NCBI GenBank assembly: GCA_008933995.1
Contig: WARS01000025.1
Span: 4,943,477 to 5,007,476, forward strand
Source of the DNA: Datnioides undecimradiatus
Taxonomy: Eukaryota > Chordata > Actinopteri > Lobotiformes > Datnioididae
Length of the DNA stretch: 64,000 nt
Reading direction: 5' to 3'
Shown here: positions 22,370-33,520 of the stretch, in pieces
How the letters are laid out: each line of letters opens with the position of its first letter
Numbering within the stretch: position 1 is the first letter of the stretch
The notes under the pieces: model-generated
Told to the model about the DNA's origin: nothing
What the model saw: only the letters and a program-made list of their open reading frames with translations
The model's database searches: none
Position numbers and translations under genes: made by a program

Positions 22370-25310
22370 AGCATTTTATTGTGTGCCGTCTGACACGACA
22401 CTGTGGTTTCAGCTTGTCTTCTGTCCTCGGAGTTCGAGGCTACACCTACTGTATGTATGCTGAATGTAGTGTACAAGCAATATGTTACTGCCCGAGAACA
22501 AAGGCCATGGTGAGCGACAGTGTGAGCTTGTGTGTCTGCTAACGGGGGGGGGCAGACATCTGGGACCCGCTTTATTGCCAGCGAGATGACAGGGCAGCCC
22601 TCCTGCTGAGTGTGTGAGTGTGCGTGTGTTTATGCTCCCCTGCTTAAAGGACAAAAGCTATGCCGCAGCTGCATAAGTCACACAGCTCTTTTTTTTTTTT
22701 TTAATTCCTGAACGCCCCTCACACTGTTGGCTTTGTGTGTGTATTTAAGCCACTTCACCACTTCTCAAAGTCAGGTGCTGGGGTTGCCAAGGCTCCCCCA
22801 GCACAAAGAAAGTTTGAGTTCGCCTTTTTATTACCATCATTAGTGAACACAAAAACAAAACAAAGCAAATAAAAGAAACCTTTCCCTTTAAGTATCTGAC
22901 ACAAACCTTTATCAAATGTGTGTCCATGGCCAAGTATTTAAAGATTTGTACATCTTAAAACTGTGCACTACTTCAGTGTGTTTTACCACCGAGTTTCGCC
23001 TTTATTAGTATCCTCATGCTGCTCATGACTGTGTGCGTCATTCAGGAGCCAAGGACAAGTTGATTCCTCTTTGAAACAGATCCCCGCCCTGCCTGTGAGG
23101 GTCTCAGGGGTATATAGGCTACACCAGCTATCTCTGCCCTTCCCCTCGGGGCACTATTCATCCTCAGCGCTGACATCTGCTTTGCCCCTGCTGCACACGC
23201 CCTTCCCACCAGCATCCATGCAGGGACAATGAAGGAAATAGAAGACAGCAGGGGGACAAAGATCTCCAGCTTGGGACGGCCGTGTTACCAACGCCGGGTG
23301 GATTTACTGAGGGAGGGGTCTGTAGGAAAGAGGTTACTGTAGTGTGACAGTTCCACAGTCACAATAGAGACTTCACTTTCTTCCTGCAGTCCAGTAAAAG
23401 CTGTTACCCATTTGTCTACAAAGCAACATAACCATTAACATTTTCAAAATATTCATGGTTTCATCAAATTCTCTTCATGTTTTGTGTAGAGGGAACACAT
23501 GTAAACCATTTATTTCCCAGTGTTACCTGCATGAAACTCAGAATCATGTCCGTTTTAAATATAAATATCATATACGCTGTGTATGGGAACGTGCAGTGCA
23601 TTGCCTTACTGTGTTACACACCCACGCTTAGTTTGGCATCACATGTGTTTAATGTATCATCTGTAGGTGAAAGTTACAATTCAGCATAAATAATCTAGTT
23701 GATATTCAAACTGAAGATCTAGATTTAGTGACCTTTGACCTGTCGTTAAGCAGCGTCGCATCCTGTCTGGACAGCATTGACCTTTAGGCGAACAGATCAT
23801 CTAAAACAGAGGAAACTGTGCTGGACTGTAAAGAGGCATGATCTGCAGGCATTTGAGAAAGCAACCGGTGGTACAAATGTCAGATAGCAGACTGACCAAT
23901 AGCAACCCAGGACCCCTGCCCCCTCCTCCTCAAACTCTTACTTAACGAAATGAACCAACGAGTCATGTGAGTAGTCCCTACGTGATTTTTAGCACATGTC
24001 ACTGTGATTTCTGGTGTGACAGGAGTTTGACTCAGAAAGTTTCTCTCCTCTGGTTCAGTTGGGCAATGGATCGTGTCGCCATGGCGACAAACAAGCACTC
24101 CTCATCGGCAGAAACAAACACCATTAACAGAAAAGTTTAAAGCTGGTGAATGACTGGACTGTTGGACTGCGAGCTGAATGAAGGAGGCAGCTTTCATCAA
24201 AAATGCGTGCGTGTTGCGACTTGCCTCTCTGGCTGGGGTGTTTATACACAAGCAAAATATGTAATGTGTTTTGGAGCAGCAGTTTCTGTGTGGCAAGACA
24301 TCTGTCATCACATACACACTCTGTATGTCTTTCTATATGGTAAGATATCCTGTCCTTGTACTGTCTTTCATGTGGTGTAAAGATATCTTTTTATGGGAAC
24401 TGAAAGAAAGAGGTATGATTTGATCTGTATCTCATCACAGTCTATCTTCAGCAACCCCCCCCCCGACTTCCTCATGCAAAAATAGATTATCTCATTACTC
24501 ACCCTCTTATCTCCCTCTCGGGTTATGTCTCCTCTTTTTGCCTAGATTCTTCTCATATCACTTCGTCACCCACCCCCTTTTACCACCCCTACCCTTCACT
24601 CCTTCGTACCCTCTCCACCACCTCGCCCTCCGTCTATCTTTATCCCTCCTTCTCCAAGCTGCTGGTGTCACCTGTCAGCCTGCACTCCCGCAGCAGGAGG
24701 AACTCATTCCAGAGTCTGGCACCAGGCCTTATTGGGGTAAGGTGAGGGGTCTCAGTGGGAATCATGTGATAGAGCCTGCCTTTGTATGTGTGGCGCTGTT
24801 ATATTTTAGACTTGCGCGTTAAAAATTGGGAGCGTCGTCCAGGTTTTCTGTACAGGAGCACCTGGTTGAATCATCAGTGCAATTAGAAAATATCTCTTTG
24901 ATGCAAACTTGAGGGAACAAATCAAGGCTACCACTGCTGAAGTTCAGATTCCCGGTCGATTTTGGATGAATTCGTCAACTGTGGGAAGCAGTTTTGTGGC
25001 AACAAAACAGTTACATTTTGTTATTTTGCTACAGCTCTGGTTTGCGCTTCTAATTGGCTTCTTCGCCACAAAAACGGAGGTTCAAGGGAATCAAGTGTTT
25101 AAAGCCATCTGTCATACCACACGAATGAGAAAAAAAAAAGGCTTCTCAGAGAAGAAGCTGAAACAATTTAAGTGAACAATGACTTAAATCTGTAATATCT
25201 TAAAAACATTTTTCAGGGGACATGCTACCACCATATGCAGTTGTCATGGCTGACATGGTAGCACATTTGGTAACAGTTAGCACATCTAAAGAACATTGGC
25301 ATTGATTTCA
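22370..25310. other. Gene-free DNA
   Basis: No gene is recognised. The segment about 23030-23300 is GC-richer and contains GGTATATAGG and several balanced-composition stretches, but it has no supported ORF. A C-run (about 24455-24463) and a C/T-rich tract lie at 24455-24660. A 16-bp palindrome at 24074 is listed separately. The DNA after 24830 is AT-rich and unremarkable. Confidence 0.5.
24074..24089. promoter_or_regulatory. Perfect palindrome matching the RFX X-box
   Basis: TGTCGCCATGGCGACA is a perfect 16-bp palindrome. Its core GTCGCC-AT-GGCGAC fits the RFX dimer consensus (GTNRCC, 0-3 nt, GGYNAC) in both halves. RFX factors control ciliary and some immune genes. No start site is evident nearby, so a distal role or coincidence is possible. 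Confidence 0.5.
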
Positions 25311-25317
25311 AGTCACG

Positions 25318-25605
25318 TTTTTATCCTCCTGATGAATAATCCAATAATCACCCCGCTCTGATCTCCGCTTTGGTCTCCACTAATTCCTCAGAGAAATATC
25401 TGCCACATTAGCAGCTAAATACTTCATTGTTAACTGTTAACCAGCTTACAGTACAGTGGCCTGCAAGAGGTTTGTTCTTCAACTGCAGCTGTGGTTGGAA
25501 ACAATGCTACAAATAGTGCTTTACTTTAAAACAGTAAAGAATGTGGGACCTAAAACCAAAACAATTAGCTGAAAGATGCTAAATTGCTCTGTAGCGCTGG
25601 ACAGG
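25318..25605 (-). repeat. Dispersed fish repeat, family E (TCTCCACTAATTCC type)
   Basis: Blocks in order are TATCCTCCTGATGAATAATC, TTTGGTCTCCACTAATTCC, AGAGAAATATCTGCCACATT, AGCAGCTAAATACTTCATTG and, further on, CCTAAAACCAAAACAATTAG and CTGAAAGATGCTAAA. I recognise the layout from memory as a common percomorph element, here probably reversed relative to its usual orientation. It is degenerate and non-coding. Confidence 0.65.
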
Positions 25606-25690
25606 AATGGCCATGGTTGTCTGGCTAGAAATACTGATTCAAGCAGCTTTAGATTGTCTTAAAGGTTCCCATACGTCTGGAACCAGCAGC

Positions 25691-25707
25691 CACACACACA
25701 CACACAC
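25691..25707. repeat. CA microsatellite
   Basis: About eight CA units. Confidence 0.85.
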
Positions 25708-26175
25708 TTTGACTCTCTTCTAAACTCTTCTACAGACACGAATTAGGGCTGTGTTTATGTTTTTGGAGTCTGTCCCACATTATGTTTCCAGCCAGCAGCA
25801 GCGATACCTACAAGCTCTGCGTCCTAATGATAAGCTAACAGGCTAACCACCTCTGATGTCTTCAGACGTTTGTATGCACCCACATATGGTTATCTGAAAA
25901 TCGGTGGTCAGACATGGAGGCAGCATATTCCTGTGGTCGGCCTCTCCCAGCCAGTAGGCAACGCTCTCAGCCACTCGGAGGTGGGGAACGAGAGAGAAAA
26001 CCAGCCGCCTAAATATAGCGTAGCCTTGGGGCTCAGCAAGAGGCCCGCTGCAGGAGGTCTGGCCACACAGACACAGAGGTGCGAGTGTGTATGCAGGCAC
26101 ATATGCGTTCAAACACCCATGCACGAACAGAGTTATTTAGTTTGAGCACTCTCAATCAATTACATGCTCTGTGCG

Positions 26176-26195
26176 CACACACACACACACACACA
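26176..26195. repeat. CA microsatellite
   Basis: About ten CA units after GTGCG. Confidence 0.9.
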
Positions 26196-26199
26196 GAAG

Positions 26200-29100
26200 G
26201 TCACTTTCATCAGTGGCCATTTCGTCAGACGGAGGACAAAATTCCCCAGTGACAAGCATTGAGACAGCAGCCATTTCACAAACACCAAAACACGAGATTA
26301 ACATCCTCAATTCTTCACCTAAGCTGAGTTCAAGCTGCAGTGGCATTGCAGATGTGTGTGCATCTGTCTTTGAAGACTCATTTGTGATGTAGATGATCGG
26401 GTTTTTGGCATAAATCAACTAAAAACTTTGCAAATTCTCAGCAGAAGACAAAACAGAGAGCCATTTTTAACTCTTTTACCCTAAAGCACGTGTTCATTTA
26501 AAGCCGCTGCTGCTTGTAAACACGACGCAGCCTGCTAACCTCGAACCACATGATCAGCCTGCTGTGCCTGAGTTGTTTTACTGTACAGTTGGTGGGGATG
26601 TTGGCTCTGTTTCCGGTGGTTTGGTTTAGTTTTCTGAGAAACTGACAGGAAAAAAGACGAGAACACTGTGCCTCAGCTGTTTCCTGTTTACGTTGATGTG
26701 AAGTTGTAATTTGCCAGAAAGACAACACAGGGAGATGGAGCGATACAATGGAAGAGATAAAGGGTGGTTTAGCAAAGGGAATCTGGAAGGATGAGCACGG
26801 GAATTAAAGTGAATTAGAGATTAGGCAGAGGAATAAATTGGAGGATCGAGAAACTAAGAGGAAATGTGGAGCACAAGAGGGTTAAAAATGTGAGTGTGTG
26901 AAAGAACAAAATATAAAAAAGAGAAAGTTTGATTGAGAACTGAAGGGAAATGTACTGAGAGTGCAAGAAAGAAAAACAGCTGACAGGAAGATCTATGCCT
27001 CTTCTTCTCCACAACTATGAAACACACACACACTTTATCAAACAGACTTCAAAACACCCACAGTCAAGACGTAGCAGTCAGCAGCATCCATGTGTTAGCA
27101 CAAACACACAGGCGTTAAATGTACAGAACGCACTGTGCCGGGTGAAAACTCAATTACGCACAAATCTTCATAAACATGTACAAAGGCACGTACACACACG
27201 GCCTTGAGCTCATGCAGAGGCCTGGAGTCAAAACACTCAAACCATAAGCACATATTTCATTAACACACAGGAGAAACTACTCAAACTGATGCATAATATT
27301 TGAGTTTTTAAGTTCCAAGTTTTTGTTTTTTAAACCGAGTAACGCTGAGCCACCTCCTTACCAGCATGGGACTTAAAACCAGAAACAGTTTCCAGAAATG
27401 AGGACACTTGCAACTAAACATCCCAAACTAATTTGTTTATTCCAAACATCACTGAGTTTAACTGGTACACACTGCGCATGTTTGTGTCTCTGGGTGATAT
27501 TCTGACTTCTGCGGTAGTGAGATATGGATGATAAAGCAGCGGCAAAACATTTATCGTTGAAAAAAAAAAAAATGCAGTGGCCTACATAAGACAGGCTGCT
27601 TAATGAGTAACTATAGCAGACTAATTTCCCTACGGGACTAATATGTTACTCATTACCCATGTAACACCCTGAAAGGTACACAACCTGGAATTGGATAAGT
27701 AATAATGGTTATGCATTGCAACCCTAATTCTATGAGCACAGTTTGAGCCCTGTATGGACTTGGTAGACTTGTTCCCCTTTCAGACAATCATGATGTTCCC
27801 TTCCCACCTTTTGTTTCTTAAAAAAGGCGATTTATCAAGTATAAATCGGTCTCCATTACCATTACCCCCTTGGTTAGTTGCTAAGTTTCCCCCCTCTCTG
27901 CATTCTCCCTCTGTAGGTTCCTGTATGAACCTTTTCTCCTTGCTCCACTGACGTGTCGACTGTCCTGAGATACATTCATGCTACATTTCACAAGCAAGGA
28001 CCACAGCATCACGGAGATGCATTTGAATGATTTATTGACAAGATTAAGAATATGAGGAAGTTCCTCGGGTGTTGCCGAGTTGTGGGGAAGCTCTGGTTGG
28101 GAATCCACCACAGCATCTGGACATTGTCTTTTTCTTTGTTACAGATCGACCTTACTGAAATGAGACTTTACACGTAGGGCTACTGTGAGTCTAAAGATGG
28201 CTCAAGCTGCAAAATCTCAGAATTCACAAATCTAATCAGTCTTTTACTTCTTGTTAAAATGAAGAAGTGATTGAATATTACTTGCTAGTAGCACATGCCC
28301 GTGGTTAGAATATGGATGGACAGATAATACCTCAGTGCCATGCTTCAGCTTCTCAGAAAGAATATTAAAAGAAGTCATATATGAGAAATTACACTGAGTA
28401 ATGAAAGCCAGTGGAACAGAAGCTAACCCAGGAGTGGGGTGGGACTCAGTCCCAGGAAGCCTGCGTGTGTGAAATTGCCTATATGGAGAATGAAACTCTG
28501 GGCTATCTCACAGTTATATACTGTATGGGATAGCGCGGAGAGGGAGAGTGGGTTAATACAGGGAGGGTTTAAGTGTGTCGCGGGATGCAGATAGAAGACA
28601 GTGTATTTCATGCTGCTGTATACAGTCCATTATCGTCATCTCCTGCTATTTTGGACCTTCAGCAGTGATCGTAAACCATTTGCGGCGTTGCCAGTTCAGA
28701 GTTATGGAGCTTTCTAGAGGTACCTGGAGACAGACGGAGCACACTGGCTGCAAATCAGAACCTGGAAGAGAGAAATAGAGACAGTGTGAGAAAAAAAAAA
28801 AAAAAAAAAGTTAAAAAATATGGTAAAAGCGAGTTAGTAGAGAAGCCACAGGGAGGGGACTTTACTCTTTATTCATTTTAACAGTAGAAGATATTGGAGA
28901 CACTCACTCCTTTCACTGATGTGCACTGGTGAGGTGGATCTATTATCCCTTATTACAATCACATCACGGAGGGGGAAAGAAGACAAAGAGAAGAACTACA
29001 GTCTAAAAAAGGACTCAACATCTGATATATGCTCAATATTAGGATTTCTGTAATATTTTGTACATTCAGTGTTACTCTCCTCTGTCACAACCCTATCCCC

Positions 29101-32100
29101 CCCCAAAAAAAGAGAAGTGTACTGCCAACACAGCGGAGGCAGACACAAACACACATGCACAAAAACCACCCCCGTTGCAGCTGTTGGGGTGTGGAGTGGG
29201 CGTGTGTGTGGGGGGAGATATGCGCCATAACCCCTCTGCCTGCATTCGGACCAGTTCTAGAAAGGATTTAGCGCAGGCTTGGCTGGAATGGGTTGGACCC
29301 ATGCCACGCATTCCTGCGCCGCTGTGCGTTCTGTTGACCTACTTGCGTCGGGGGTGGTGGTGGTGGTGTGTGTTCATGTGTGCGCGTGCGTGTGTGTTAC
29401 AGTACTCCCACACATTCAAATCCCCATCCCCATCTTGCTGTTCCTTGCTCAGACAGTAAATAAGTCCTTGAGGAGAGCACATGGTAATGATGCACGTAGG
29501 CGAGCTCATGCCCACATCACCTGCGTTCACATGCTGGTTTGCACTCAAAACAGCTTTGTACCTTGAATTTCACGTAGAGTACAGCCTATAAACTTTTGTG
29601 AGGATATAGAATGAAATAACCACAGTTCACTGTGTGCTCCACTGGCCTATATCACAGCGAACACATGACTGAGAGTGTGGGAAGAGGGATTCAACTCTTA
29701 ATAACTCTCATAAGGGAAACATCTGCTACCCTTCCTATCCTCGTCCTGTCTCTTTTTCTAATCTCCCTCCATGTCTCTCCTGCCCTCTCCTCCTCACTCC
29801 ATTTGCTCTGTGAAGTTGTTTCTCTCATCTTTTCTCTTTTTTCATCTGTCCTCTCTCTCAGCGTGCCCCCAGCTTTTGGCTCCTCGATGACTCTCCACCA
29901 CAGCTGGGGTTGTTTTTGAACCGCCGAGTGCATCAGCAGCCGAAAACAACTGGGCCGCATTTCTGTGAAAAGCCACTCCACTCCCTGTAAAGAAGTGCTG
30001 ACCTCTCCAAAAAGGCACAAGTTTCTCCCGTTGTCTTTTTTTTTTTTTTCGCTCCGTCCTTCCCCGCATAGTTCCATTTCCACATGACTATCGGTACTGA
30101 AATGCTCAGTAGGCTAAAACAGCTGTGGTTCACATCCGACATCCTGCCATAGCTCACTTTGCCAAAACACAGAAATCCAGGGTGCACCGAATCACACGGA
30201 AAAGGAGACGGATTTGGGATTTTTCCGGGGGAAAATGTCAAATACCGGCCACTGTGACCATCTGAGAGGGCTGACGGAGACAACAAGCCACTAGATTCAT
30301 AACAAAATGCTCTTATAATCGGTTAAACAGGATTTAAAGAAATAATTTTATCTTTGATGTGGAGTGTGAAGATTTTCAAATAGAGAAATGAAATCATGAA
30401 GCTATCAAATAGTTGTGGCCTGGTCCACAGTTTGAGCTGGAATATAAAAGCTCCTCTTGCAGTTAAGCTTCATTCCTGTTTGTCTCTGTTCCCTTCTCGT
30501 CCTCATTCCTCTATAAAAGAAAAAAAAAAAAAAATTGAAAAGGGATAAAAATGGAAATGTTACACTGTGTAGATCCACCATGTAAACTGCAACGGCAATC
30601 CTGGAACATGAAAGCAGTCTTTGACTGTGGCTGCATATGGTTGGCCTAGTTTTTGATTCCATTAAATTATTGGGTGGGTGGGAGGAAAAGGCTGTGCTGT
30701 CTTTTATGTATTAGCAAACTGGATGTCAGATGGTGTGTATTTGTGTGTGCACGCGTGTTGTCCTTGTGAGGCAGCGCAAATAGGAGCAGATATGGGCTGT
30801 TTGTGTGCTTGATCACAGGACAGTATGTGCAGTAGTGTGTTTACTACGGTTGTACTGTGTTTTAGCTTTGTCACTCATCCATATTTAAATGAGCATTTCC
30901 AAGTACATTCCCATATTTACACTTTGTCCTGTAACAAGTTTCCAAGTGGTCTCTGTGTGTGTGTTTTAACCTGACCATCAAATCTGCTTCATGCAGCTTG
31001 TAAGTCAAAACCATGTTCTTGTTACTGCTATCTATAGGCTTTTGTAACAGTCATTAGTAAAAGGCTGGTGAATGAGTGACTAAATGCATGCTGGGAACAA
31101 TAATGAGCGAGCTCCTGAGAAAGACAACTCCTCATCATAAACGTAGGCAAACTCAAACAAAGCTGTGTTATTTCAAGCTGTGAAACCTGGAGCAACAGTG
31201 AGTGAGACAGTGACTGCAGAGCTTTGGTGCCTGGTTCGCCCTTTGTACTAGTAGCCATTTTGTGGATTTGCATTTTCTGAGCACTCCTTCATTTGCATCT
31301 GTCCACTGGTTGTGCCAACATTTTTGGCCACTGTGCAAATTTAATGCACACGCACAGGATGTGAGGGGAATCAGTCGCTTGCTAGTGGCTAGATGGATCA
31401 TCTTTTAAATAACACTTTAAAAAGCTGAAGTGTTACATCCTGCAGGGTATATCTTTTCCCATTTTGAAAAACGTGCCCTGTTTACCCCGCTGCCAAGGCT
31501 AACAGATAGCGTTCAAACTCATTCAAAAAGGAAATGGCTAATCTGAAAACTAAAAGTCATGGTTTAAAGATTGCCACCCTTCCTCCAAAGAAGGAAGTAA
31601 CAACTGATCACAAGACACGACAAAAACTCAAGTCTGGTCGACCAACACCCAGCACGAAAGCTGCCATATGGCCCACTGGCAGCTGTCAGCAGCTCTCCTC
31701 AGGCCTTTAAGCTGCAGGCCTTGATTACTGAGTGGACTCAGGTGTGATCCACCACTCACGACAGGTAGGGAGGCAGACAAGGTGGAGCCTGGAGAGAGAG
31801 TGTGTGTGTGAGAGAGAGACTATGCATGAAACAACCCATAAACCCTTCTTCAAAGCATCACGACAAACACTCCATAGTGTGAGGATATCGGCGTTGTCCA
31901 GCCATTTTCTATGCGTTTTCCTGTTTTGTGCTCACATGGTCTCTTTCTAGTGTTTCTGTTCTCCACCTGGACTCACTCTCCCGCATCTCACCTGAAGCAC
32001 CTGCAGTCAATCAACCAATTCACTCAAATATACTCTGTCTCGTAAAAGACTGAAGCGCTCATCCAGACCGCCCAATGGTTCAGTCAACCATGCCATATTC

Positions 32101-32740
32101 ACATGTTGCGCTGTAACTCCACTGATTCGCTTGCTCTCAGCTTAACTCTCTGCTCCGCCTGTGCCTCAGGTTCACCATGAACTGCTCTTCAACTCCTCAC
32201 CAGTGTGTTTCTTTTCCCTGAACGCCCCTTTTCTAAAGGTGCCCTGTGGTATTTTGTTGTAGACAAACAAAAAAGATCTCTTACATTCATAATTTCTTAC
32301 TAGAAAGTATTGTGGGGTTAATAAATGTGCCACATGCATTTTGTTCCTCAAAAGCCCATTTCTGAATAATCTAAATCCATTATTGTTTAACATCCAGGTT
32401 AACCAGCTTGCAGGGAACTTTAAAAGCAGATCTGTTGTAAGTAAAAGCTCAGTATCATCTCTTTCCGGCACGTTGAAAGACTGCAGATTGTAAAATGTCG
32501 GGTTTGTTTGTTTGTTTGTAGTGAACTGGAAAGAGCATGGGCAGTTCACTCTTTTATATGACTAAAGAAATGACTGAAGGAACATTGTTGTGTTAGGAAC
32601 AAGATCAGACACAGACAGTTCTGTCTGCATTCGTGCCTGTCTGTCAGGAGAAATATCCCCAACGTGACCAAGAGCATGATTGCCTGCAAATGTTTAATGC
32701 CTTGCGTATTTCACAGTGAGCTTGTGTGAGTAAGAGTTTG
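26200..32740. other. Gene desert block
   Basis: No gene is recognised over 6.5 kb. Open frames (for example 29058-29459 and 29691-30083 minus) cover purine- or pyrimidine-rich low-complexity DNA (29740-29850 is almost pure C/T). Simple tracts include poly-A at 28790-28809, a GTG run near 29353 and poly-A near 30520-30533. The segments 30130-30290 and 28560-28760 have balanced composition. Nothing here supports a transcript. Confidence 0.55.
28790..28809. repeat. Poly-A tract, about 20 nt
   Basis: An A homopolymer followed by GTTAAAAAATATGG. No recognisable retroelement body precedes it. Confidence 0.85.
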
Positions 32741-32922
32741 TGTGCACGTGCTAAGTATCACGTTTGATGTGTTTGTGTGTGTGTACACATCTCTTTCTCC
32801 TGGGAACCAGAGTCTGCAGTTATCCAAGGGTCTTAATTTGCCAGCATGGAACAGACCTGCCCAAGTAATTTCAGCAGTATCCACAGTGAGGGTGTTTTTA
32901 CAAGCTTTTTTCCCCTTCACAG

Positions 32923-33140
32923 GATTCAATATGGGAGCCAAACAAAGGAAGACCCACATGGTTCCTGCCAACAACAAAACCTGTTCAAAGAGAAACACTA
33001 AACCTTCCTCTCCTGCATCCCTGCACCTCACCAAGGACATCTTTGATGTCATCCAAAACAATGTTTATCTTCCCTCTGTGTACCGCAGCTTTGTTGATGA
33101 GTTATCTCTATATGCTCCACTGATGGGTGTCTGTGTGTTG
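32923..33140 (+). other. Candidate unassigned exon or exon remnant
   Basis: An open frame spans 32742-33248, unusual for this desert. Its middle starts right after a good acceptor-like sequence (CAAGCTTTTTTCCCCTTCACAG). From ATG 32931 it reads MGAKQRKTHMVPANNKTCSK, then a Ser/Pro patch and TKDIFDVIQNNVYLPSVYRS with LSLYAPLM. Third positions are clearly C/G-biased up to about LYAPLM, then the bias fades into GT-rich DNA. A faint likeness to the last helices of RGS domains (FDxxQxxVY, then YxxF) may be chance. No strong donor (only GGTGTC or GGTGTG) and no partner exon is seen. It may be a real exon, a decayed one, or random. Confidence 0.25.
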
Positions 33141-33264
33141 TTCCTGGGTGTGTGCCACGGGGAAGGGAGGAGAAAGCAGTGTACATTTTATTTTTTCTTG
33201 TTTAAAGTTATGAGAACATTAGTACCACTCTTCTTGTTTGTGCAATAAGTAAAGCTATGACGTT

Positions 33265-33321
33265 GTTAGCTTGGCTTAGCTAACCTAAAGAGGGAGCAGG
33301 GGGAGCAGGCTAACCTGGCTG
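33265..33321 (+). repeat. Degenerate family A repeat fragment (plus orientation)
   Basis: GTTAGCTTGGCTTAGC is followed by AAAGAGGGAGCAGGGGGAGC and AGGCTAACCTGGCTG, an eroded version of the core at 3640-3695. A second fragment in the opposite orientation begins about 90 nt downstream. Confidence 0.5.
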
Positions 33322-33413
33322 CAGTTTGCTAAACATTGTACAGCACATAGCTTTCTCTGACACCAACTCTCTATCTTTGTTTCTCTTCAAGGCTCTAGTT
33401 GGCAGAGTTTTGA

Positions 33414-33520
33414 GCTTTGGACAGAACCGGGCTAACATTGTCTCCGTGCTAGACAAGGCTAACTGCTAATCTAAGCTTTAAATTGAGTGTTCATCAAGAA
33501 AGTGAATATGTTTCTCCCAA
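33414..33520 (-). repeat. Family A repeat fragment (minus orientation)
   Basis: CTTTGGACAGAACCGGGCTA, CAAGGCTAACTGCTAATCTA and ATCAAGAAAGTGAATATGTT match the reverse complement of the family A element found at 51374-51702. Confidence 0.6.

Noticed and set aside
22425-22450. GGAGTTCGAGGCTACACC resembling a tRNA T-arm
   Set aside because: The arm pairing is imperfect and no acceptor or anticodon arm is found nearby.
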